Of a DNA stretch of 15,123 bases, positions 5,368-13,400 are shown one piece after another. The stretch covers positions 1 to 15,123 of the forward strand of contig DYRC01000059.1 in assembly GCA_020718925.1 (NCBI GenBank), given 5' to 3'. A program made the position numbers and the translations under genes. Origin of the DNA: Desulfonema limicola (lineage in GTDB: Bacteria; Desulfobacterota; Desulfobacteria; Desulfobacterales; DYRC01). Position 1 is the first letter of the stretch, and every line of letters starts with the position of its first letter. Below the pieces are notes generated by a model, which made no database searches, had not been told where the DNA came from, and saw nothing but the letters and a program-made list of their open reading frames with translations.

Positions 5368-5663
5368 TATAAAATTTTTGCGGTTATTTCCCGCTTTGCT
5401 TCTGTAAAAGCGATTTCTTCAATTTCAATCCGCTCCTGAATAATCCGCGTTAGCCACTTGCCAAGATTTTTTTCTCTGTGCAGTTTTGCTAAAAAAGCTG
5501 CCCGTGCAGCCAAACCGGACGGTATGGACAAATAAGTCGGCTTTATTTTACGAACCTGAATCGTTTCTTCCCATGCCGAATCATCATTTGCCTGTGCTGA
5601 TACAATTTTATCAATTTCTTTTTCAGAGAGGTTTTTTCCGATTGTTTTGCCTTTTATCGTCAT
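5367..5663 (-). CDS. brnA: BrnA-like / CopG-type antitoxin
   Basis: 98 aa from ATG 5663. The C-terminal half (PTYLSIPSGLAARAAFLAKL, then HREKNLGKWLTRIIQERIEIEE) has the strand-helix-helix pattern of ribbon-helix-helix DNA-binding antitoxins. The N-terminal half is charged and probably flexible (GKNLSEKEIDKIVSAQANDDSAWEE). In BrnTA modules the toxin gene comes first, as here, and the antitoxin represses the operon. The ATG overlaps the toxin stop as ATGA; an in-frame ATG three codons earlier (5672) has no spaced Shine-Dalgarno, while 5663 has AGGA eight bases upstream. Expected role: neutralise BrnT by direct binding and autoregulate. The assignment to BrnA rather than another RHH antitoxin rests on gene order and toxin type. 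Confidence 0.75.
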   Translation of the reverse strand: MTIKGKTIGKNLSEKEIDKIVSAQANDDSAWEETIQVRKIKPTYLSIPSGLAARAAFLAKLHREKNLGKWLTRIIQERIEIEEIAFTEAKREITAKIL

Positions 5664-5911
5664 ATTGACCATCCTGTGATAATCCGAACAACATTCTTCG
5701 GTTTAAGTTGAAAAATAATTTTGAGTTGACGCCCTCCGTCAGTGATTCCGATCAACTGATAACGGTCTTTGTATTTTTTATTCCGCCGAATTTCAAAATC
5801 AGAAAAGAAACATTCTACTGCCTCGTCAAATGTAATTCGATGGACAGCAAGTTTATCATTTTCAAAGTCATATTCAAAGTCTGACGGTGTAAAGCGATGC
5901 CAATTTACCAC
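5660..5911 (-). CDS. brnT: BrnT-like toxin (ribonuclease of the RelE superfamily)
   Basis: 83 aa from GTG 5911. BrnT toxins are small RelE-fold ribonucleases that block translation. Family landmarks: FEYDFENDKLAVHRITFDEAVECFF, then the central DRYQLIGITDGGRQLKIIFQL, and the C-terminal VVRIITGWSI, corresponding to the usual RIISAR end. The gene precedes and overlaps brnA by ATGA, the standard BrnTA layout. I prefer the GTG at 5911 because AAGGTG lies seven bases upstream and the resulting length fits the family (about 90 aa). The upstream in-frame ATG (5959) and TTG (5962) lie inside a stretch copied from the Uma2 3' end and would add about 16 foreign residues. The final Trp-Ser-Ile differs from the common Arg-containing ends, so activity is not certain. 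Confidence 0.75.
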   Translation of the reverse strand: MVNWHRFTPSDFEYDFENDKLAVHRITFDEAVECFFSDFEIRRNKKYKDRYQLIGITDGGRQLKIIFQLKPKNVVRIITGWSI

Positions 5912-5929
5912 AGATATGCACCTTATTTC

Positions 5930-5952
5930 ATTGTTCCAAAACAATTGCAATT
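5930..5952. promoter_or_regulatory. Palindromic operator candidates upstream of brnT
   Basis: Two adjoining palindromes: ATTGTT-CCAA-AACAAT (5930-5945) and the perfect 10-mer AATTGCAATT (5943-5952). They end 18 nt upstream of the GTG start, where an autoregulatory RHH antitoxin would be expected to bind. No convincing -35/-10 pair was found for the minus strand here. Confidence 0.4.
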
Positions 5953-6037
5953 TCAACATCAACCTAGCGGATAATGAATTTAAAAACTATCATATTTGTA
6001 TTTAAAGTTTTTTTCAAGTATTATCCGTTGATTGATG
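5952..6037. repeat. Uma2-derived remnant and imperfect inverted repeat in the brnT/MoxR intergenic region
   Basis: Bases 5952-5975 match the Uma2 3' coding end (4795-4818) at 23 of 24 positions. On the minus strand they read Phe-Ile-Ile-Arg-stop-Val-Asp-Val-Glu, with a TAG replacing the Uma2 Ser codon, so this is a dead fragment. A third related stretch, ATTATCCGTTGATTGATG (6020-6037), runs in the opposite direction. Together they form an imperfect inverted repeat around an AT-rich centre that holds AAAAACT/AGTTTTT. The hairpin could insulate the divergent transcripts. Confidence 0.6.
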
Positions 6038-6046
6038 GAGAATATC

Positions 6047-6074
6047 TTGAAAATATGCTCAGATATGCTATATT
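6047..6074 (+). promoter_or_regulatory. Candidate promoter of the MoxR operon
   Basis: -35 TTGAAA (6047-6052) and -10 TATATT (6069-6074), each five of six to consensus, are separated by 16 nt. The leader to the ATG is about 43 nt and contains a small imperfect hairpin, TCAGTCCG/CGGTCTGA (6085-6108), just before the GAGG ribosome-binding site. Confidence 0.55.
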
Positions 6075-6123
6075 CAAAAAAAAATCAGTCCGAAATCATG
6101 CGGTCTGACATACTGAGGCAATA

Positions 6124-7065
6124 ATGAAGGTAAATGAAGTTGAAAGTATTTGCAGACGCATTACAGATAACATTGAAAGCGTCATACGCGGAAAATCTCT
6201 GATTATCAGAAAAGTTGTAGCCGCATTGATCAGTCGGGGGCATGTGCTGTTGGAAGATTATCCCGGAACCGGAAAAACCACGTTGGCAAAGGCGCTTGCC
6301 CTGTCCATCAACGCCCGGTATCGGCGGATTCAGTTCACACCGGATCTGCTGCCCTCCGATATTCTCGGCGTATCTATTTTCGATCCTCATAAACACTCCT
6401 TCCGATTCCATGAAGGTCCTGTTTTTACAAATATTCTGTTGGCAGATGAAATCAACCGGGCATCTCCCAGAACTCAATCTGCATTGCTGGAAGCTATGGC
6501 AGAGTCTCAAGTCAGCATTGACGGCAAGCTTTATAAACTTGAACATCCGTTTTTTGTTATTGCCACGCAAAATCCTGTTGAATTTCGAGGTACTTATCCT
6601 CTTCCTGAAGCACAGATGGATCGCTTTGCGCTCCGGCTGAGTTTAGGATATGTTTCAGCCGAAGAAGAAATTGCTATCTTAAATGATCAGAATGAGCAGC
6701 ATCCCATTGATTCTGTCAAGCCATGCGTCAATCTGGAAGACATTATCCATCTGCAAAAATCCGCTACCCGAATCAGAATCAGCGATGAACTCAAACGCTA
6801 CATTGTCAGCATCACGGCTGCCACGCGGACATGGAAAGAAGTGGAATTGGGTGCAAGCCCGCGGGCATCTCTGGCATTGATGAAAACTTCACAGGCTCTG
6901 GCAATGCTTGATGGTTCTGAATTTGTTACGCCGGATCATATTATCGAAACTGCGGTGCCGGTTTTGGCGCACAGACTGGCATTGGCGCCCGAAGCTAAGT
7001 ATTCGGGGCGCAAAGCAGCATGGATTATCGAAGAAATTTTAAAACAGATTCCGATCCCGACATGA
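6124..7065 (+). CDS. MoxR family AAA+ ATPase
   Basis: 313 aa, full length for MoxR. Walker A is EDYPGTGKTTLAKA (Lys51-Thr52), with Tyr in place of the more usual Val/Pro before PGxGK. Pore and substrate-loop region: FTPDLLPSDILG (71-82). Walker B is ILLADEINRA (Asp108-Glu109). Sensor 1 is ATQNP (147-151), followed by GTYPLPEAQMDRF (156-168), a hallmark of the family; the sensor 2 region is GASPRAS (about 243-249). MoxR proteins act as chaperone-like ATPases that mature or insert a partner, usually a von Willebrand A/DUF58 protein encoded next door, as here. The start has GAGG seven bases upstream. It is first gene of a three-gene operon; its TGA overlaps the next ATG (ATGA at 7062-7065). Confidence 0.93.
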   Translation: MKVNEVESICRRITDNIESVIRGKSLIIRKVVAALISRGHVLLEDYPGTGKTTLAKALALSINARYRRIQFTPDLLPSDILGVSIFDPHKHSFRFHEGPVFTNILLADEINRASPRTQSALLEAMAESQVSIDGKLYKLEHPFFVIATQNPVEFRGTYPLPEAQMDRFALRLSLGYVSAEEEIAILNDQNEQHPIDSVKPCVNLEDIIHLQKSATRIRISDELKRYIVSITAATRTWKEVELGASPRASLALMKTSQALAMLDGSEFVTPDHIIETAVPVLAHRLALAPEAKYSGRKAAWIIEEILKQIPIPT

Positions 7066-8402
7066 AACGATTTTTTTATCGCAGCTTTCATATTTTTTAT
7101 CAGATAAACCAATTTCATAGGCGGTTCACGCCCGCAGGACGTCTGGTGCTGGCGTGTACGGTTGCCAGCGCGGTATTGGGACTGAACACCAACTTGTCTA
7201 TGACTTATCAGATTTTTACATTTCTGCTGATGACGCTTGCGGCATCTTTTTTGCAGAGTTGTTTTTTCAATATACGGTTTTCAGCCAAAAGACGGGTTCC
7301 CCGATTTGCTACGGTTTCAGAACCCTTTGTATATGAAGTTATGATTGAAAATCTGAGCGGACAGGTGCAAAAAGGGCTTTGGCTGATGGAAGATTTCGGG
7401 GATTTACGACCGGAATTTGAAATTTTTCGGGATTTTACAGAACCCGGACAAGAGCAGCGCAACTACTGGGATCGTCTGATGGGATATTATGGCTGGGAAT
7501 GGCTGATTGCCCGAAAGCGCATTGTCTCTATCGCACCTGTAATATTGCCGGATATTCCTGCCGGAGGATCAGCCACAATCCGAATTACCGCATCTCCCGA
7601 ATATCGCGGCGTCATCAGCTTTGACCGCCTGATTCTTGCACGTCCTGATCCGCTCGGATTGTTTTTTGCATACTCTGCAATTTCTTTGCCTCAGACCGCA
7701 GCGGTTCTTCCCCGCCGTCATGTTCTTCCTGACATTGATCTGCCCGGCAGGCGCATGTTTCATCCCGGCGGAATGACGCTGAGTTCTTCGGTCGGCGATT
7801 CCACGGAATTTATTTCTATGAGAGATTACAGACCCGGCGATCCGATGCAGAAAATCCATTGGCGCAGTTGGGCAAAAATCGGAAAACCCGTTGTCAAAGA
7901 ATATCAGGCTGAATTTTTTGTCCGACATGCCCTGATTCTTGATACGTTTCAAAACGAGCGATATTCCCAGCCCTTTGAAGATGCGGTATCTTTGGCAGCG
8001 TCTTTAGCTTGTACGATACAGACTCAGGAGACCCTGCTTGAGCTGATGTTTGTTGATTCCCGATTTTACAGCTTTACTTCGGGCAGAGGTTTGGGGCATC
8101 CGGATCGGGTGCTTGAAATTTTAGCCTCGGTCTCACCCACCCGCAATCTTCCGTTTTCCATATTGGGGGAATCTGTTCTGACGCGCTCCGGCTGTTTAAG
8201 CGGATGTATCTGCATTTTTCTGACTTGGGATAATGAGCGAAAAGCTCTGATGGCGCGTCTTCAGGCTATGGGCGTTCCGGTGTGGGTGATTATCGTAAGT
8301 CCGCCGGATGCGGATATTCTCGATAATGAACCCATGCAGATCAGCCCCGAATATGTTTTCCGCTTCAATGCCGGCAAGCTCTATCCTGCGGTGCAGACAT
8401 GA
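7062..8402 (+). CDS. DUF58 domain protein (vWA-like), membrane anchored
   Basis: 446 aa from ATG 7062, which overlaps the MoxR stop; a longer in-frame reading from 7020 would overlap MoxR by 46 bases and lacks a better ribosome-binding site. Two N-terminal membrane helices (about 27-46 and 49-70) are followed by a beta-rich region (75-230). The DUF58 signature is at about 246-285: DSTEFISMRDYRPGDPMQKI, HWRSWAKIGKPVVKEYQ. A C-terminal vWA-like half begins HALILDT. MoxR-DUF58-transglutaminase sets are widespread and are thought to act on envelope or secreted substrates, but no biochemical role is settled. The tight coupling on both sides indicates a complex or a fixed stoichiometry with MoxR and the transglutaminase. 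Confidence 0.92.
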   Translation: MKRFFYRSFHIFYQINQFHRRFTPAGRLVLACTVASAVLGLNTNLSMTYQIFTFLLMTLAASFLQSCFFNIRFSAKRRVPRFATVSEPFVYEVMIENLSGQVQKGLWLMEDFGDLRPEFEIFRDFTEPGQEQRNYWDRLMGYYGWEWLIARKRIVSIAPVILPDIPAGGSATIRITASPEYRGVISFDRLILARPDPLGLFFAYSAISLPQTAAVLPRRHVLPDIDLPGRRMFHPGGMTLSSSVGDSTEFISMRDYRPGDPMQKIHWRSWAKIGKPVVKEYQAEFFVRHALILDTFQNERYSQPFEDAVSLAASLACTIQTQETLLELMFVDSRFYSFTSGRGLGHPDRVLEILASVSPTRNLPFSILGESVLTRSGCLSGCICIFLTWDNERKALMARLQAMGVPVWVIIVSPPDADILDNEPMQISPEYVFRFNAGKLYPAVQT

Positions 8403-10363
8403 AAACCATACCTGTAAATCTGATGGCAGCGGCGCTGTTGTTATGGGGCTGGCAGACCGGATCGTGGGGGGGTGCCATCATTCTGAGCATTCTGGCTGAA
8501 GGCTCCCGTATTATCAGAATACGATTTGAGATTTCTATCGAACATTTCAAATGGATAGCGGATTTATGCGCGGTAATGATGATCAGCACCACAATTTATC
8601 TGTTTTTCAATCAGGCAAGCGATCAGTTTGTGTATATTCTGCTCAGATATCTTCCCCTGATAGTAGCCCCGATGTTCATCGCTCAGATATACAGTACTTC
8701 GGATAAAATTGACATTCGGACAATATCAATGATTTCAAGAAGATCTGGACAAAATGCCAAACCCGTGTATCTCAATCTGGCGTATCCTTTTCTGGCATTG
8801 GTTGTTATATCCGCGTCATTTTCACCTGAAAAAAACCTGTTATTTTATCCGTTGTTTCTTCTGATCGCTGTTTACGGATTTTACAGTATCCGAAGCCGCC
8901 GATATTCTTTGATAATATGGGGCGGATATTTTATCATCCTGTCATCTCTGGGATTTGCGGCGCATGTCGGCTTAAACCGGTTGCAGCTTTTATTGGAACG
9001 GGAAGGGCTTGAATGGTTTTCAAATATAAATCTGGGCGAATCGGATCCTTTTCGGAGCATTACGGCTATCGGGAAGGTGGGGGAATTGAAAGCCTCCAAC
9101 CGGATTGCATTTCGGGTCAGACCGGAAAATCCGCTGCAACTGCCGATTCTGCTCAGAGAAGCTGTGTATGAGCGCTTTTATAAAAATGAATGGTTTGCGA
9201 CTCATCCGGAGTTCACACGGGTCAGGTATTTGGGAAAAGACGCATGGACCTTTGACATTCACCTGCTCTATCCCCAGAGAATCACGATCATAAGCTCTTT
9301 TCAAAATGGAAAAGGGCTTTTGAAATTACCTGCGGGGGTTGTCCGAATCCGTAACTTACCGGCAGAAGACATGACACGGAACCGTTTCGGAGCCGTACGT
9401 GTCGAGGGAAATCCCGGTTATGCGGAGTATCTCGTCGAATACGGCGGAACAGGCATATCGGATCCCCCTCCTTCTGACCGGGATTTGCAGATTCCTGAAG
9501 AACAAATTAAAAATACGACGTCGGTACTCAAAGAAATATCAGACAAGTTAAGTCTTCATAAACTTTCCCACAAAGAATCTGTAAAGCGTATTGATCATTT
9601 TTTTAAAACAGAGTTCACCTATTCATTGAAGAACACTGAAAAAGGTTCAAATCCTATCAACCGATTTCTTCAGGTTACCCGCTCAGGACACTGCGAATAT
9701 TTTGCCACTGCGGGCGTATTGCTGTTAAGACAAGCCGGAATCCCCGCCCGCTATGTTGTCGGTTTTTCCGTACATGAGTGGAGTGATAGGGAAAATCAGG
9801 CAATTGTGCGAACCCGTCATGCACATGCGTGGACGCTGGCATGGGTGGATGGCAGATGGATTGACGCGGATTTTACGCCGTCAACATGGCGGGATGCGGA
9901 AACTCAGAGCATTTCCCAATGGCGTTCGCTGACGGATTTGTGGGACTATGCTGTTTTTTTGTTTCAGCAATGGAAGTGGCATAAGACGGATCGCAGTGTG
10001 TATGCGTTCTGGCTGATACTTCCCTTGGTATTGATACTGGGAAGACGCTTTCTGATTTTAAGAAAAACCCGTAAAGTCAGGGCAATGGAAAACGCCGATG
10101 CAGCAATTTTAAAGAATCGTATTGTTTCCCCGTTTGATAATGTGGCAGAATATTTACAGCATCAGGGCTATGTCCGCCTTCCCGGTGAATCGCTGAAAAC
10201 ATGGATCAGCCGAATCTGCCGGGAAGGTTTTGCGGAAAAAACTGCCGGTGAGCTTAATTTTCTGCTAAATATTCACTATCGCCTGAGATTTGATCCGAAG
10301 GGGATTACACCCGAAGAATATCACCGCCTTGAAGAAGGTTCAAAATCATATTCTGAACCATGA
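8399..10363 (+). CDS. TgpA-like membrane transglutaminase (DUF3488 - transglutaminase core - DUF4129-like)
   Basis: 654 aa. Several N-terminal membrane helices occupy about residues 5-190, as in DUF3488/TgpA proteins. An extracytoplasmic region with the transglutaminase core follows: SGHCEYFATAGVLLLRQAGI with Cys432, TRHAHAWTLAWVDG with His476, and WIDADFTPSTW with Asp491. The Cys-His-Asp triad appears intact. A single helix (534-554) returns to the cytoplasm, and the tail (about 575-645) resembles DUF4129. TgpA of Pseudomonas aeruginosa is the characterised relative; its periplasmic domain is a transglutaminase fold. The ATG overlaps the DUF58 stop as ATGA (8399-8402), giving translational coupling. 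The gene is last in its operon, followed by the hairpin at 10372-10425. The physiological substrate is unknown. Confidence 0.92.
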   Translation: MKTIPVNLMAAALLLWGWQTGSWGGAIILSILAEGSRIIRIRFEISIEHFKWIADLCAVMMISTTIYLFFNQASDQFVYILLRYLPLIVAPMFIAQIYSTSDKIDIRTISMISRRSGQNAKPVYLNLAYPFLALVVISASFSPEKNLLFYPLFLLIAVYGFYSIRSRRYSLIIWGGYFIILSSLGFAAHVGLNRLQLLLEREGLEWFSNINLGESDPFRSITAIGKVGELKASNRIAFRVRPENPLQLPILLREAVYERFYKNEWFATHPEFTRVRYLGKDAWTFDIHLLYPQRITIISSFQNGKGLLKLPAGVVRIRNLPAEDMTRNRFGAVRVEGNPGYAEYLVEYGGTGISDPPPSDRDLQIPEEQIKNTTSVLKEISDKLSLHKLSHKESVKRIDHFFKTEFTYSLKNTEKGSNPINRFLQVTRSGHCEYFATAGVLLLRQAGIPARYVVGFSVHEWSDRENQAIVRTRHAHAWTLAWVDGRWIDADFTPSTWRDAETQSISQWRSLTDLWDYAVFLFQQWKWHKTDRSVYAFWLILPLVLILGRRFLILRKTRKVRAMENADAAILKNRIVSPFDNVAEYLQHQGYVRLPGESLKTWISRICREGFAEKTAGELNFLLNIHYRLRFDPKGITPEEYHRLEEGSKSYSEP

Positions 10364-10371
10364 TTCATAGA

Positions 10372-10425
10372 ATTTTCAGGATTACCGAGATTAAAAAATC
10401 CCGGTAATCATAAAATCCTGAAAAT
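10372..10425. terminator. Bidirectional terminator-like nested inverted repeat
   Basis: Two nested pairings: an inner GATTACCG (10380-10387) with CGGTAATC (10402-10409), and an outer ATTTTCAGGAT (10372-10382) with ATCCTGAAAAT (10415-10425). The bases 10380-10382 belong to both, so the two forms compete in part. It lies between the convergent transglutaminase gene (ends 10363) and the NHL/caspase gene (ends 10434). AT-rich flanks on each side could act as the release tract. Confidence 0.7.
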
Positions 10426-10433
10426 CCCGAGTT

Positions 10434-13400
10434 TTATCTCAACTCGGCTGCTTTCTGCAAAATAAACACCAGTTCCTCAAGAGCGATTTTTCCATCGCCA
10501 TTGACATCCGCATCAGGTTGTACCGACACAGGTATGCCTGCGAGCATTCTCAGTCCCAGAATGGCATCGCTCAGATCCACCAGACCATCGCCGCTCAGAT
10601 CGCCCATAATGCCGGGCAGCGTGGTGGTAAAAGAGATTTTGTCAGAATACACCAACTGCTCCCCGAATTTGAGATATGCCCGGATATAATAGGTGCTGAC
10701 AGGCTTCAAGTCTTTCAGGCTCAGGCTGAAATCACCCGCGCCCGAACTGCCTTCGGAAACAAGACCCGATACAAAACCCCAGCCCGTGGCAGGTCCCGGT
10801 TCGATCCACCAGTAAAAGCCCCGCTCCGTAATCCCATCTCCCACAGCAGTTCCGGAGATAGAGGCAGTTCGGGAACCTACCCAAGCAACAGGATTCAGCG
10901 TTACCGTGTCTGTCAGCGATGGAGCGATAACCGGCGGATTGATGATCGGCGGATCGGCAGCCTTAATGGTCTCCACGCTGATCGGCGGAGAAGTATTTCC
11001 CTTCGGATCTGCCGCATACACGACTATCCGGCATTTTTCGGAAAAGTTGTTGTATAGTCCTTCATACAGCTTGGAGACGGAATTATAAACAAGGTCTTTC
11101 TTTTCAGTCAGTTCCGTAATCGGAATATCCGGCATTATCGCGGAAGCGCAGATATCAACCTCTGCCCAGACCTTATCAATGCTTCCCGCGCCCGCTGCCC
11201 GGATAAGCGAAGATGTTTTCCCGATCACAAGAACTTCGGCAGTTGTGATGGTCGGCGAAAAATCCCCCGGCATAATCCCCGCGCCGAGAACAGTCGCTGA
11301 TGCCAATGTACCGTCAATGCCCTTTTCATTGCCGATTCCGTTGCCGCTGTCATCCATATACGGCGTCTGAGGTTTGCAGGACATCAGCCGGAACGCGTCT
11401 CTGCCGGTCCTGAACGCATCCGCAACAGTCGCGCCGCCCCAGATTCTGTTCCAGAAGTATTGGGAAAACGAAACGCCGCCCTGAGTCAGAAAATATACGG
11501 ATTCGTCTCTGCCCGATCCGGCAATCACGATTCTTTCTTTGCCCGATGGCGGAATCAGAGAAGGCAAAAAGCTTGCCGCGCGGCAGGCATCATAAACCAC
11601 CACGACTTTGCCCGGAATACGGTTCTGCAAATCATTGAGCCAACCGTTCAGAACAGTCGGCAGAAGCGTTTCTGACAGATTTATATTGAATGCCCCATCT
11701 GAGCCATTTCCGATCAGATACACCACCAAATCCTGAGTATCTGTTTCACCCCACGAGGTGATGGCATATTGCAGATTATCCAGTGTCGGCATTATCGGTA
11801 TTTTGCCCACTTCCGGGATGCTGACCGGACTCATCAGATAAATGTCGTTATCGGCATATTTCTGAAATATCAGCGCCTCATAAGCCAGCTTCACACCTTT
11901 TTCCACCGCAGCCCACCATTTATCATGCTCAGATGCGCCCGCAACAATGATTGCCTTGTGTCTGAGCGGATTTCGGACAATCACGGCAGTCTGCTTGGGA
12001 ACAGAGGTGTTGCCTTTGTCGTCTCTGGCATAGATCAGAACCTGATAAGTGCCGGGAGTTGCGAACCCGACATAGCTTGCTTTGTAACATCCGTCTGTGC
12101 CTGACTGCAAATCAAGAGACGGCAGATCGGTAATCGGATTGCCTCCGCCCTGACGGTAATCCGGCGGACGGATAACTGCCCATACATGGCTGACAGCATT
12201 GACGCTGGTTATCCCGCAAGCCGAAAGTTCTGCGGTGTTCTGTTCACTGCTCAATGTCTGTTCCGAAGATACCTGCCCGATGACCGGCGTGTCCGTATAA
12301 ATTGCGGTTCCGTTGCCGATATAGGTGGTCTGCGCTAAAACGCCGTCGTTGTTGTCGCTGAGTCCATCGCCGTTATCATCCAAAAGCGCGGTCTGCCGGG
12401 TGGTCGAATATCCCATCGCATTTCTGCTCAGAGAATATGCGGCTTTCACACCTGAGCCGTTGAAAATATGCGTCCAGAAATAATTGGAAAACGAGACCGA
12501 GCCTTTGGTCATAAACCATGCTTCCTGATCCGCCGCAGCGCTGGAGATGATGATGCGGTTCGGATGAGTCAGCACCGGTAAAAAGCTTCCCGAATAGCAA
12601 GCGTCATAAACAAAGGTTACGGTGCCGGGAATGCTCTCCTGCGCGGTATTGAGCCATGAATTGAGATCGGATGCGGATAGGATTTCCGATGCGCTCAACC
12701 GCAGACTTGCGTCCCCGCCGTGATCCACAAAATAAATCACCAGACTGTCCGCGCCTGCTGCCCATTCGGTAATCGCGGTTTTCAGATTGGCTCCGGTCGC
12801 ATCTGCTTTGACTTCCGGCACCCCGTCATTGTCCAGATCAAGAGCCGTATTTGAAGACAGATAATATATCGAATCTTTGCCGAATCCCTGATAGGTCAGG
12901 GCGCGGTAGGCAAAGTTGGCATTCATCTGGGTTTCGTTCCATATTGAATTTCCGTCATAAGGACCGCCTCCGGCAATGATGATGGCTTTCATCTTCTTTT
13001 CCGTATCCAGACCTTTTTTGAAAATCTGGATCCGGTTGTTTCCGGCATCTGCAACATAAATTCTGCCGTCAGAATCAAGGCTGACGCCTCCCGGAATCAT
13101 AAACTGCCCCACGTCAGAGCCGACTTTGCCCATTTTCTGTAAAAAATTTCCGTTCACATCAAATTGCTGAATGCGGCAGTTTCCTGTGTCGGTAACATAT
13201 ATAAAACCGTTGGCTGTGGCTATTCCGAACGGCAGTCTGAATTGTCCGTCAGCCTCGCCTTTGCTTCCCCATTCTTTGATGAGTGTTCCGTTGGGAGCAA
13301 ATTTTTGAAAACCGTTCCGCAGCAGATTTGCCGTATAGATATTGCCGCTGTTATCAATGGAAATGCCTATAAATCCGGTATATGGGATAGGGTTTATCGG

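Noticed and set aside
11571..11710. Second caspase-like module as an active protease
   Set aside because: The position equivalent to His756 is Asn1094, so a normal His/Cys dyad is not available.
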